Below are positions 1-5,427 of a DNA stretch of 5,678 bases, one piece after another. The stretch's first letter is position 1, and each line of letters opens with the position of its first letter. A model generated the notes under the pieces. The model ran no database searches. It was not told where the DNA came from and was given only the letters and a program-made list of their open reading frames with translations. The stretch comes from an uncultured Actinomycetes bacterium. GTDB taxonomy: Bacteria > Actinomycetota > Acidimicrobiia > Acidimicrobiales > Acidimicrobilacustridaceae. A program made the position numbers and the translations under genes. Location of the stretch: NCBI GenBank assembly GCA_945957335.1, contig CAMFLJ010000254.1, positions 1-5,678 on the forward strand, written 5' to 3'.

Positions 1-121
1 CGGCGGTGCCGGCCCGGGCGGCGAGCACGCCCGCCATGAAGGTGGAGCTCACGGCGCCCATGCCGGGGGTGAGGACCCCGAGGCGGCCGGTGGCGGGTGC
101 GATGTTCACGGCGTCGGTCAT
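1..121 (-). CDS. ino1: Inositol-3-phosphate synthase, N-terminal fragment (cut by window edge)
   Basis: Only the first 40 codons are inside the window. The protein starts MTDAVNIAPATGRLGVLTPG and continues GMGAVSSTFMAGVLAARAG. I recognise this as the N-terminal Rossmann glycine loop (GMGAVS) of myo-inositol-1-phosphate synthase, which converts glucose 6-phosphate to inositol 3-phosphate in the cytosol using NAD. In actinobacteria the product feeds phosphatidylinositol and, in many lineages, mycothiol. The ATG at 119-121 is chosen because the conserved region begins about ten residues later. No Shine-Dalgarno sequence is seen, but a TAACCT -10-like box ends 7 nt before the ATG. The gene diverges from the MFS exporter, sharing a 123-bp gap that contains a LysR-type operator. 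The identification rests on sequence recognition of a short fragment, so the family call is likely rather than certain. Confidence 0.83.
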   Translation of the reverse strand, partial: MTDAVNIAPATGRLGVLTPGMGAVSSTFMAGVLAARAGTA

Positions 122-128
122 GCGGGCC

Positions 129-134
129 AGGTTA
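129..134 (-). promoter_or_regulatory. Candidate -10 element for ino1 (leaderless)
   Basis: Read on the minus strand, TAACCT fits the actinobacterial TANNNT -10 pattern. Seven bases separate it from the ATG at 121, so transcription would begin at or one base before the start codon. No convincing -35 hexamer is seen at the expected distance (about 151-157). A six-base AT-richer motif in GC-rich DNA is modest evidence. Confidence 0.45.
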
Positions 135-162
135 GGTTCTGCTTCACGGTGGCGAGGATCAC

Positions 163-177
163 TTCAGGAAGACTGAA
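163..177. promoter_or_regulatory. LysR-type operator, copy 1 (TTCAG-N5-CTGAA), ino1/MFS divergent promoter region
   Basis: The sequence TTCAGGAAGACTGAA is a perfect 5-bp inverted repeat around a 5-bp spacer. T164 and A176 form the T-N11-A core typical of LysR-family sites. The identical arms recur at 2083-2097 upstream of the LysR gene and nowhere else in the window. The centre (170) lies 75 bp upstream of the MFS start codon, close to where LysR activators usually sit relative to a transcription start. It is about 49 bp upstream of the ino1 start. Binding by the adjacent LysR protein is inferred. Confidence 0.72.
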
Positions 178-232
178 CAGTGAGGCCTCGGCCGCAGGAC
201 CTGCGTCCCTGGGGCGAGCACGGGCCCGGGTG

Positions 233-238
233 TAGACA
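233..238 (+). promoter_or_regulatory. Candidate -10 element for the MFS gene (leaderless)
   Basis: TAGACA lies exactly 6 nt before the ATG at 245, the spacing expected if transcription starts at the A of the start codon. It matches the first two conserved positions of TANNNT but not the last. No -35 box is seen near 210-215, which would suit an activator-dependent promoter with the operator at about -75. Confidence 0.33.
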
Positions 239-244
239 TCCGCC

Positions 245-1900
245 ATGAAGAAGTGGGGGCCGCTCGTCATCCTCGCTGCCGCCCAGTTCGTGATGGTGCT
301 CGACCAGGCCGTCATGAACGTGTCGATCAGCCAGCTCGTCGTTGACTTCAACACGACGGTCACCACGATCCAGGCCGTCATCACCCTCTACTCGCTGATG
401 ATGGCGATGCTGATGCTCACCGGCGGGAAGATCGGCGACATCATCGGACGCCGTCGGGCCTTCGCCATCGGCCTGGTGATCTACGGCTGCGGCTCGGCGC
501 TCACCGCGGCGTCCCAGACCGTGCCGCAGCTGGCCCTCGGCTGGTCGATCCTCGAGGGCATCGGCGCCGCCCTGGTGCTGCCGGCTCTCGCCGCCCTGAT
601 CGCCGGCAACTACGAGGGCCGCGACCGCGCCGCCGCCTACGCGGTGATCGGCGGCGTCGCCGGAGCCGGCATCGCGGTGGGCCCCATCCTCGGCGGCTGG
701 GCCACGACCGAGCTGTCGTGGCGGGTCGTGTTCCTCGGTGAGGTCCTGCTCGTGCTGCTCATCCTCGCCGGGCTGCGCATGCTCACCGACGCCCCCGGGC
801 CCGAGAGGAAGCCCCGCCTCGACTACCTCGGCGCGGTGCTCTCGGCGTCGGGCCTCGGGCTGATCGTCTACGCCATGCTCCAGGCCAGCATCTGGGGCTG
901 GATCCAGCCCAAGGACTCGCCGGTCGAGCCCTTCGGCTTCGCCCTCACCCCGTTCGTGATCGCCGCCGGCGGGATGGTGCTGTGGCTCTTCGTGCGGTGG
1001 CAGCGCCGGCGCGAAGCCAGGGGGACCGACCCGCTCGTGCACATCGGGCTGTTCCGCATCACCCCGCTGCGGGCCGGGCTGCAGGCGATGCTCTCGCAGA
1101 ACCTCATCCTCATGGGCGTGTTCTTCACCATCCCCCTCTACCTGCAGCTCGTGCTGGGCTTCGACGCCCTCGACACGGGCATCAAGATGCTCCCGGTGTC
1201 GGTGGCGATGTTCCTCGCCTCGGTGGCCGGTTCCCGCCTCGCCCTGAAGTTCTCGACCCGTTCGATCGTGCGCAGCGGCCTGTCGGTCATCCTCGTGGCT
1301 GCGCTGCTGCTTCTGTGGACCATCCAGCCGTCCCTGCGCGGTGCCGGCTTCGCGCTCGCCATGGCCCTGCTCGGCCTGGGCATGGGGCTGATCGCCTCGC
1401 AGGTCGGCAACGTGGTGCAGTCGTCGGTCGACGCCTCGGGCCGCAGCGAGGCCGGCGGCCTGCAGTACACCTCCCAGCAGCTCGGCTCGGCCATCGGCGT
1501 GGCGCTCATCGGCGCCATCGTGCTGTCGGGCCTCACCGCCACCTTCCTCGACAAGATCGAGAGCGACCCCCGGATCACCGACCAGGTCGAGCAGCAGGCC
1601 ACCGTCGCCGTGCAGGGGGGCGTGAGCTTCGTCTCTACCGACACCGTCGAGCAGGCGGCCACCGACGCCGGCCTGCCGCCCGACCAGGTCGAGGCGATCA
1701 CCGAGAACTACAGCGACTCGCAGCTGGTGGCGTTGAAGGTCGGCCTGCTGGCCAGCGCGGCGATCGCCCTCGGTGCGCTGACCCTCACCGGCGGCCTGCC
1801 CAGCGCGAAGCCCGACGGCGACGACGGCTCTGTCGGTGCAGGCCCGCCTGACGGCGACGACGGGTCGAGCGACGCCCTGCCCGACGCCGCGGCGGTCTGA
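245..1900 (+). CDS. MFS transporter, DHA2 (EmrB/QacA-like) 14-helix drug:H+ antiporter type
   Basis: This 551-residue cytoplasmic-membrane protein most likely exports a toxic or hydrophobic compound using the proton gradient; the substrate cannot be read from sequence. Helix 1 carries the LDxxxxN signature (D20, N25). Motif A, GGKIGDIIGRRR (60-71), follows helix 2. The antiporter motif C, with GIAVGPILGG, is at 142-151 in helix 5. Hydrophobic segments fall near residues 7-27, 40-59, 73-90, 96-119, 130-150, 160-178, 194-214, 229-250, 277-303, 312-332, 343-360, 367-391, 412-434 and 494-517, giving 14 helices as in DHA2 rather than the 12 of DHA1. An acidic 60-residue loop (about 435-492) precedes the last helix, as in related actinobacterial exporters. 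The tail is acidic and ends with a duplicated PDGDDGS. The ATG is chosen because helix 1 begins at once. No Shine-Dalgarno sequence is visible. A LysR-type operator upstream and a LysR gene downstream imply regulated expression. Confidence 0.93.
   Translation: MKKWGPLVILAAAQFVMVLDQAVMNVSISQLVVDFNTTVTTIQAVITLYSLMMAMLMLTGGKIGDIIGRRRAFAIGLVIYGCGSALTAASQTVPQLALGWSILEGIGAALVLPALAALIAGNYEGRDRAAAYAVIGGVAGAGIAVGPILGGWATTELSWRVVFLGEVLLVLLILAGLRMLTDAPGPERKPRLDYLGAVLSASGLGLIVYAMLQASIWGWIQPKDSPVEPFGFALTPFVIAAGGMVLWLFVRWQRRREARGTDPLVHIGLFRITPLRAGLQAMLSQNLILMGVFFTIPLYLQLVLGFDALDTGIKMLPVSVAMFLASVAGSRLALKFSTRSIVRSGLSVILVAALLLLWTIQPSLRGAGFALAMALLGLGMGLIASQVGNVVQSSVDASGRSEAGGLQYTSQQLGSAIGVALIGAIVLSGLTATFLDKIESDPRITDQVEQQATVAVQGGVSFVSTDTVEQAATDAGLPPDQVEAITENYSDSQLVALKVGLLASAAIALGALTLTGGLPSAKPDGDDGSVGAGPPDGDDGSSDALPDAAAV
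1814..1863 (+). repeat. Short direct repeat in the MFS C-terminal tail
   Basis: GACGGCGACGACGG occurs at 1814-1827 and again at 1850-1863, a 36-bp period. It encodes PDGDDGS twice (residues 523-529 and 535-541) in the acidic cytoplasmic tail. It looks like a small in-frame tandem duplication. Confidence 0.7.
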
Positions 1901-1935
1901 TCCCGCCAGCCCGATCGACGCCACGAGGGTCATCG

Positions 1936-1963
1936 CGACCGTTTCGGTCGCCTCGGCTCTCAC
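1936..1963 (+). repeat. 28-bp direct repeat, copy 1, with hairpin
   Basis: Copy 1 matches copy 2 (1998-2025) at 26 of 28 positions, with 62 bp between the starts. Its left part forms a perfect 7-bp stem with a TTT loop, GCGACCG-TTT-CGGTCGC (1935-1951), beginning 35 bp after the MFS stop codon. This could act as a U-tract-less terminator or as a protein-binding palindrome. The right part is a shared CCTCGGCTCTCAC block. Confidence 0.75.
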
Positions 1964-1973
1964 CGTCTCGTCG

Positions 1974-1998
1974 GTCCGGATCCCGCGAGGGGCCGGAC
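1974..1998 (+). other. Hairpin with GCGA tetraloop between the two repeats
   Basis: GTCCGG (1974-1979) pairs with CCGGAC (1993-1998). Inside, CCC (1982-1984) pairs with GGG (1989-1991) across a GCGA loop of the stable GNRA class. No T-run follows, so it is not a classical intrinsic terminator. It could still end or stabilise the MFS transcript. Function is inferred from shape only. Confidence 0.4.
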
Positions 1999-2025
1999 GA
2001 CCGATTCGGTCACCTCGGCTCTCAC
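1998..2025 (+). repeat. 28-bp direct repeat, copy 2
   Basis: It differs from copy 1 at two positions (T/A and G/A). Here the palindrome is GACCGATTCGGTC (1999-2011), a perfect 6-1-6 dyad in double-stranded DNA. It abuts the GNRA hairpin. The two changes weaken an RNA stem (7 to 5 pairs) while improving DNA symmetry, which slightly favours an operator over a terminator. Confidence 0.75.
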
Positions 2026-2056
2026 GTGACCCGTTGCGCACTTCGGTCGTCGTCGA

Positions 2057-2074
2057 GGCATCTGAACCGATGCC
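2057..2074. promoter_or_regulatory. 18-bp inverted repeat upstream of the LysR operator
   Basis: GGCATC-TGAACC-GATGCC has a perfect 6-bp dyad with a 6-bp spacer, 8 bp before the LysR box at 2083. It contains one CTGAA half-site (2062-2066), so it may be an accessory contact for the same regulator or a site for another protein. It does not have T-N11-A spacing itself. Confidence 0.35.
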
Positions 2075-2082
2075 GGTGATCG

Positions 2083-2097
2083 TTCAGGGTTGCTGAA
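2083..2097. promoter_or_regulatory. LysR-type operator, copy 2 (TTCAG-N5-CTGAA), upstream of the regulator gene
   Basis: TTCAGGGTTGCTGAA has the same arms as the site at 163-177 with a different 5-bp spacer. The T-N11-A core is T2084 to A2096. Its centre is 23 bp before the GTG start of the LysR gene, where bound protein would cover the promoter. This is the usual layout for negative autoregulation in the family. Confidence 0.72.
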
Positions 2098-2112
2098 GTA
2101 CCGTCGACCGGC

Positions 2113-2997
2113 GTGCCCGCCACCGACCCGCCGCTGCCGGCGCTCACCGTCCCGCAGCTGAGCTACCTGGTGGCGGTGTCGACGTCGCGCACCTTCGCCG
2201 AGGCCGCCGCGTCGCTCGGCGTGACGACGTCGGCGCTCTCGCAGGGCATCTCGGAGCTGGAGCGGCGGCTGGGCGTCGAGCTGTTCGAGCGGGTCGGCCG
2301 GCGCCAGGTGCTGCGACCCGAGGCGGCCGAGGTCGTCGCCTACGCCCAGCGGGTCGTGGCCGACACCCGCGACCTGGCCCGGTGGGCGGCCTCGGCCCGG
2401 GCGGGCACCAGCGGCCGACTGCGGGTTGGGATGATCGACGCCGCCGCGGTCGCGCACTTCCCCTCGCAGCTCCGGGCGTTCCGGAAGGCCAACCCCGAGG
2501 TCGAGCTGCACCTGGTGGTGGCGCCGTCGGGCGAGCTGCTCGACCAGCTGCGGGCCGGTGCCCTCGACGTGGCGGTCGTGGTCGACCCGCCGACCGCGGC
2601 CGGTGCCGACGGGCTCGACGTGGTGGCGCTGCTCGAGGAGCCGCTCGTCGTGGTGGCGCCCGAGGGGCGTGAGGTGGTCCCGCCGGGGGAGTGGGGCCCG
2701 TGGGTGCTCTTCCCGCGCGGCTCGCACACGCGTGCCACCGTCGAGCGCGAGCTGCGGGCCCTGGGCGCGCCGGTGGAGGTCGTGGCCGAGTCGCACCAGC
2801 CCGAGGTGTTGCGGGAGATGGCCCGCCTCGGCGTGGGATGGACGGTGCTGCCCGAGGCCCAGGCCCGCGCCGGCCGCGGGCGCGGTGGCAAGGGCGTGGG
2901 CCGGGCGCTCACCTCGCGCCAGCTCGTGGTCGCCCGCCGCACCGGCCGCGTCGACCAGCCCGCCGCCGACCGACTCCTCGCCGCCCTAGGAGCCTGA
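2113..2997 (+). CDS. LysR-family transcriptional regulator
   Basis: At 294 residues this is the normal length for a LysR-type regulator. Residues 11-70 form the winged helix-turn-helix, including FAEAAASLGVTTSALSQGIS (28-47) and the following LERRLGVELFER, which is diagnostic for the family. A linker helix covers about 71-99. From about 100 (GRLRVGMIDA) the periplasmic-binding-protein-like effector domain begins, with a conserved-type LRAGALDVAVV at 146-156. The ligand is unknown. The GTG start is chosen because the HTH begins about ten residues later and an in-frame TGA at 2077-2079 leaves no other upstream start. It lies downstream of the MFS gene on the same strand, and matching operators precede both genes. 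It is therefore the likely controller of the exporter and of itself. The Arg/Gly-rich stretch at 252-264 is an unusual basic loop near the C-terminus. Confidence 0.94.
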   Translation: MPATDPPLPALTVPQLSYLVAVSTSRTFAEAAASLGVTTSALSQGISELERRLGVELFERVGRRQVLRPEAAEVVAYAQRVVADTRDLARWAASARAGTSGRLRVGMIDAAAVAHFPSQLRAFRKANPEVELHLVVAPSGELLDQLRAGALDVAVVVDPPTAAGADGLDVVALLEEPLVVVAPEGREVVPPGEWGPWVLFPRGSHTRATVERELRALGAPVEVVAESHQPEVLREMARLGVGWTVLPEAQARAGRGRGGKGVGRALTSRQLVVARRTGRVDQPAADRLLAALGA

Positions 2998-3004
2998 GTT
3001 CGGG

Positions 3005-4459
3005 TCAGTTGCAGCTCTGGCCGAACGGGCACGGGGCGTACTGCCCGGCCGCTTGTTGCCAGCGGAGCTCGACGGTCAGCTGCGGCTCGGGTGTGGGCGC
3101 CTCCGGCGGGAAGACCATCGCCGTCCATTGACCCTCATCCGGGATCACGAGTGAGTCCGCGAACGCGATCGCGTCCTCTCCGCTGGCGGCGCCGAGGAAG
3201 CGCAGCCGCCAGTCGTAACCATCGCTCACCCAGCGCAACGACCGGGTGTGGGTCGGGTTGGTGCGATCGAGGGTGGTGATCGAGTAGTGCTCGAACTCAC
3301 CAGCAACGCCTCTCACCGTCGCCGGGCTGAAGATGGGGCTCCACAGGTCGGGCGGACTGCCGAGACCGCCCTGCGTCGGTTCGGTCACCGGTTCCCAACC
3401 CGCCATCCCGGGGCCGAGATCCTGGTGGACGGACAGATCGAGCGTGAACGTGCCCTCGGGGAACCCGTCGGCCTCGAACCGGTAGGTCATGGCCATGTTC
3501 GGCGTGAAGCGAGGGACGGTGCGCCCCTCATCCTCCGGCAGCATGATCCGTGGGCTGCCGGTCCCGGCGGAAGGGGCGAGGACGTCGGCGACCTCGCTCG
3601 CGGAACCGGCGCCGGTGACGAGCACGACCCCGGAGTCGTCGAGCGCTCGGAGCCAGGTCGCGCGGTCGACCGGAACCAGGCTCGAGGCCATGCGCAGGAG
3701 GCGGGCCGCCGTGGCCCCATCGACAGGGACCGGAACGATCGAGTCGGCCGATCGCACCACCGGCTCGGGGGCCTCTCCGACACTGCCCGCATCCCTCCAC
3801 TGCTCGACCGCTCGCTGCCATTCCACGTCGAGCGCGCGGCGATCCTCGTCGGCCTCCGTTGCGTCGGTCAGCTCGGCCGTGATCCCCGCGCTCGGGTGCC
3901 AGAGGATCGACGATCTCAGGCCGGAGTCCGCGTACAGCACCGCGTCGGCGCCCTCGACGGTCTCCCGCCGTTCCGATGGCCAGGCGCTGGCGACGACGTC
4001 CCGGTCCCCGTCGACTTCGACAGTGAGTGTCACGTGCCTCGGGCCGTCCTCGTCCTCCACCACCGCATCGACGGAGTACCGGGCCCAGGGGGAGTACTCC
4101 TGGACCCTCCACTGTGAGTTGTCCGGGATCAGGAGGCGGGGGTGGTCCCAGTCCGCGGCCATGTCGTCGGACGTTCTGATGAGCCCCGGCCCGCTGACGC
4201 CGGTGTCGGTGTCGACGTAGGGGGCGCTGTCGGTCGCCGATGAACGCAGCAGCACGCCGACCGTCCCGGCGATCAGCACCAGGGCGGCGACCGCGGCGAG
4301 CCAGGTGGCCCGGCGGGCTCGTCGTCGGTGGGCGATCCGCGCGCAGATTCGGTCGAGGCCGTCGGCCGGCTCGGTCACCGTCTCCGCCTCGGCGGTCATG
4401 GCGGCGACGAGCCGCTGCTCGAAGGCGTCGAACGTGTCGAAGGTGTCGGTGGTGGTCAT
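3005..4459 (-). CDS. Membrane-anchored anti-sigma factor with large duplicated extracytoplasmic region
   Basis: The 484-residue product starts in an ATGA overlap with the sigma gene, so it is probably translationally coupled. The cytoplasmic N-terminus (1-50) is acidic and then very basic (HRRRARR at 44-50). One hydrophobic helix at about 52-71 follows, and the positive-inside rule places the remaining 410 residues outside. No zinc-binding HxxxCxxC motif of ZAS anti-sigma factors is present. The exported part seems to contain two related modules. Each starts with a PR-hydrophobic-P-acidic segment (PRLLIPDNSQW 107-117; PRIMLPEDEGR 303-313). Each continues through a V-x-G-x-x-A-type strand (168-175; 382-389), an ILWHPSAGITAEL or LRWVSDGYDWRLRF strand pair, and an ASSLVP or ADSLVIP helix end (258-264; 434-440). 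The last pattern resembles DUF4367/RseB-like sensor domains. The end, CPFGQSCN, has two cysteines that could form a disulfide. Sequestration of the neighbouring sigma factor is inferred from context; the signal is unknown. Confidence 0.78.
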   Translation of the reverse strand: MTTTDTFDTFDAFEQRLVAAMTAEAETVTEPADGLDRICARIAHRRRARRATWLAAVAALVLIAGTVGVLLRSSATDSAPYVDTDTGVSGPGLIRTSDDMAADWDHPRLLIPDNSQWRVQEYSPWARYSVDAVVEDEDGPRHVTLTVEVDGDRDVVASAWPSERRETVEGADAVLYADSGLRSSILWHPSAGITAELTDATEADEDRRALDVEWQRAVEQWRDAGSVGEAPEPVVRSADSIVPVPVDGATAARLLRMASSLVPVDRATWLRALDDSGVVLVTGAGSASEVADVLAPSAGTGSPRIMLPEDEGRTVPRFTPNMAMTYRFEADGFPEGTFTLDLSVHQDLGPGMAGWEPVTEPTQGGLGSPPDLWSPIFSPATVRGVAGEFEHYSITTLDRTNPTHTRSLRWVSDGYDWRLRFLGAASGEDAIAFADSLVIPDEGQWTAMVFPPEAPTPEPQLTVELRWQQAAGQYAPCPFGQSCN

Positions 4460-4956
4460 CGCTCCACCGCCTCTCGCAGCTGGGTGAGCGCTCGGCTCAC
4501 GGTGGACTTCACGGTCCCGACCGGCACGTCGAGGGCCGCGGCGACCTCGGCCTCGGAGAGGCCCTCGTAGTAACGCAGCACCACAGCGGCCCGTTGGCGG
4601 ATCGGCAGCCGGGCGAGGGCGTCGAGCAGCTCGCGGGCACCGAGGTCGGCGTACGACGCCGTGAGGGAGGGCCGTCGGTCGCGCTCGAGCCGACGACGCC
4701 GCTGCACGTCACGGCATCGGTTGACGACGCAGCGGCGCAGGTAGGCCCCGTGGTCGTCGATGCGGCCCCAGCGCTCGTAGACCTTGGCGAAGGCGTCGTG
4801 CACCGCTTCCTCGGCGGCATCGGTGGAGTCGAGCAGGAGGTGGGCGACTCGCAGCATCGGCAGGTGCTCCTGCCGGTACAGCTCCTCGAACCCGTCGTCG
4901 ATGTCGCCCACGCCGCCTGCTCGCTCCGTCCCGATGCCGGGTCCGCCGCCCTTCAC
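4456..4956 (-). CDS. ECF RNA polymerase sigma factor, SigE-like family
   Basis: This is a 166-residue two-domain ECF sigma factor. Region 2 (about 23-84) contains FEELYRQEHLPMLRVAHLLL, the DAAEEAVHDAFAKVYERW stretch that contacts the -10 element and core polymerase, and the AYLRRCVVNRCRD motif. Region 4 (about 108-163) has the LPIRQRAAVVLRYYEGLSEA helix and the HTH VAAALDVPVGTVKSTVSRAL that reads the -35. There is no extra C-terminal domain. The start is uncertain. GTG at 4954-4956 sits 7 nt after a strong ECF -10 and would be leaderless. An in-frame GTG at 4909-4911 (residue 16) also lies before the conserved core and would leave about a 46-nt leader. The gene ends in an ATGA overlap with the anti-sigma gene, so both are in one operon. 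Confidence 0.93.
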   Translation of the reverse strand: MKGGGPGIGTERAGGVGDIDDGFEELYRQEHLPMLRVAHLLLDSTDAAEEAVHDAFAKVYERWGRIDDHGAYLRRCVVNRCRDVQRRRRLERDRRPSLTASYADLGARELLDALARLPIRQRAAVVLRYYEGLSEAEVAAALDVPVGTVKSTVSRALTQLREAVER

Positions 4957-4963
4957 GCCCCCT

Positions 4964-4991
4964 ACGACGCACGAGAGCCGCTCAGGGTTCC
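4964..4991 (-). promoter_or_regulatory. ECF-type promoter of the sigma/anti-sigma operon
   Basis: On the minus strand, GGAACC (4991-4986) is followed by exactly 16 bp and then CGTCGT (4969-4964). This is the known layout of ECF-dependent promoters (GGAAC at -35, CGTC-type -10, 16-17 bp spacer). The transcription start would fall at about 4957, next to the GTG at 4956. It lies in the 75-bp gap between the small membrane protein gene and the sigma gene. Autoregulation is the simplest reading. Confidence 0.68.
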
Positions 4992-5031
4992 ACAGTTCTC
5001 GGAGCCCCGAGGAGAGCCTGGCTCGCTGATG

Positions 5032-5427
5032 TCATCCGCGCCGTAGAGCCGGGTGGGCGACCCGAGCGGATGCGACGGCGGCGATGGCGTTGGTCAGCAG
5101 GGGGATGGTCCAGAGGATCCAGGCAACGAGGGGACCACGGGCCCCTTCGCTCAACGCGTTGAACAGGATGGCGATCCACCAGACGCAGAAGACGCTGCCG
5201 ACCAGCTCGGCGATGAAGGCGGGCACTCGACGCCCGCCGGCGACGCCCACGCCGGCGAGAAGCCACGCCATGCCCATCGGTGCGAGCACGACGGCGACGG
5301 GCGGGATCATGACGGCGGCCAGGAGCCAGATCGCCCCGGTCGCGACGCAGGCGGCGGCACCGATGATCGACCCCGGCGGCGGGGGCGGCGGGTCTTCCCA
5401 CCAGGGCCGACGCGGGCGCCTCCTCAT
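5032..5427 (-). CDS. Small four-helix membrane protein, unknown function
   Basis: I do not recognise this 131-residue protein. The N-terminus is short, basic and proline-rich (RRRPRRPWWED then six prolines, 1-18). Four hydrophobic segments follow at about 19-41, 44-65, 69-91 and 99-121, so it is an integral membrane protein with both ends probably in the cytoplasm. The tail is basic (ARVAHPALRR). The start ATG (5425-5427) overlaps the TGA of the upstream YndJ-like gene by 4 nt, indicating one transcript and probable translational coupling. It may be an accessory subunit or a passenger of that gene. An alternative overlapping frame in the same region lacks hydrophobic structure and is rejected. 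Confidence 0.72.
   Translation of the reverse strand: MRRRPRRPWWEDPPPPPPGSIIGAAACVATGAIWLLAAVMIPPVAVVLAPMGMAWLLAGVGVAGGRRVPAFIAELVGSVFCVWWIAILFNALSEGARGPLVAWILWTIPLLTNAIAAVASARVAHPALRRG

Noticed and set aside
129..138. AGGTTAGGTT resembling half of an iron-regulator (DtxR/IdeR) box near the ino1 start
   Set aside because: Only the left half matches TTAGGTTAGGCTAACCTAA; the right arm is absent. The same bases are better read as a -10 box on the minus strand.
982..1851. 289-codon plus-strand frame inside the MFS gene
   Set aside because: It is an Arg/Ala/Pro/His-rich out-of-frame shadow with no motif and fully inside a confident gene.
164..2041. 625-codon open frame on the minus strand opposite the MFS gene
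   Set aside because: Its product is a His/Asp/Glu/Arg/Gly-rich string with no recognisable domain, as expected from the antisense of a GC-biased gene. The plus-strand frame encodes an unmistakable 14-helix transporter.
3026..3047. CGGGCA/TGCCCG hairpin just inside the end of the anti-sigma gene, considered as a terminator for the LysR transcript
   Set aside because: It lies within coding sequence, has a 10-nt loop and no T-run. Such 6-bp stems are common in GC-rich coding DNA.
2340..3128. 262-codon minus-strand frame opposite the LysR gene
   Set aside because: It has low-complexity Ser/Thr/Arg/Ala composition and crosses the ends of two well-supported convergent genes.
3361..3395. TTCGGTCACCGG similar to the 28-bp repeat core
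   Set aside because: It is inside the anti-sigma coding sequence, matches only about ten bases and lacks the palindrome and the CCTCGGCTCTCAC block.
3248..4117. 289-codon plus-strand frame opposite the anti-sigma gene
   Set aside because: It has no hydrophobic or domain structure. The minus-strand frame has a start coupled to the sigma gene, a membrane helix and internal homology.
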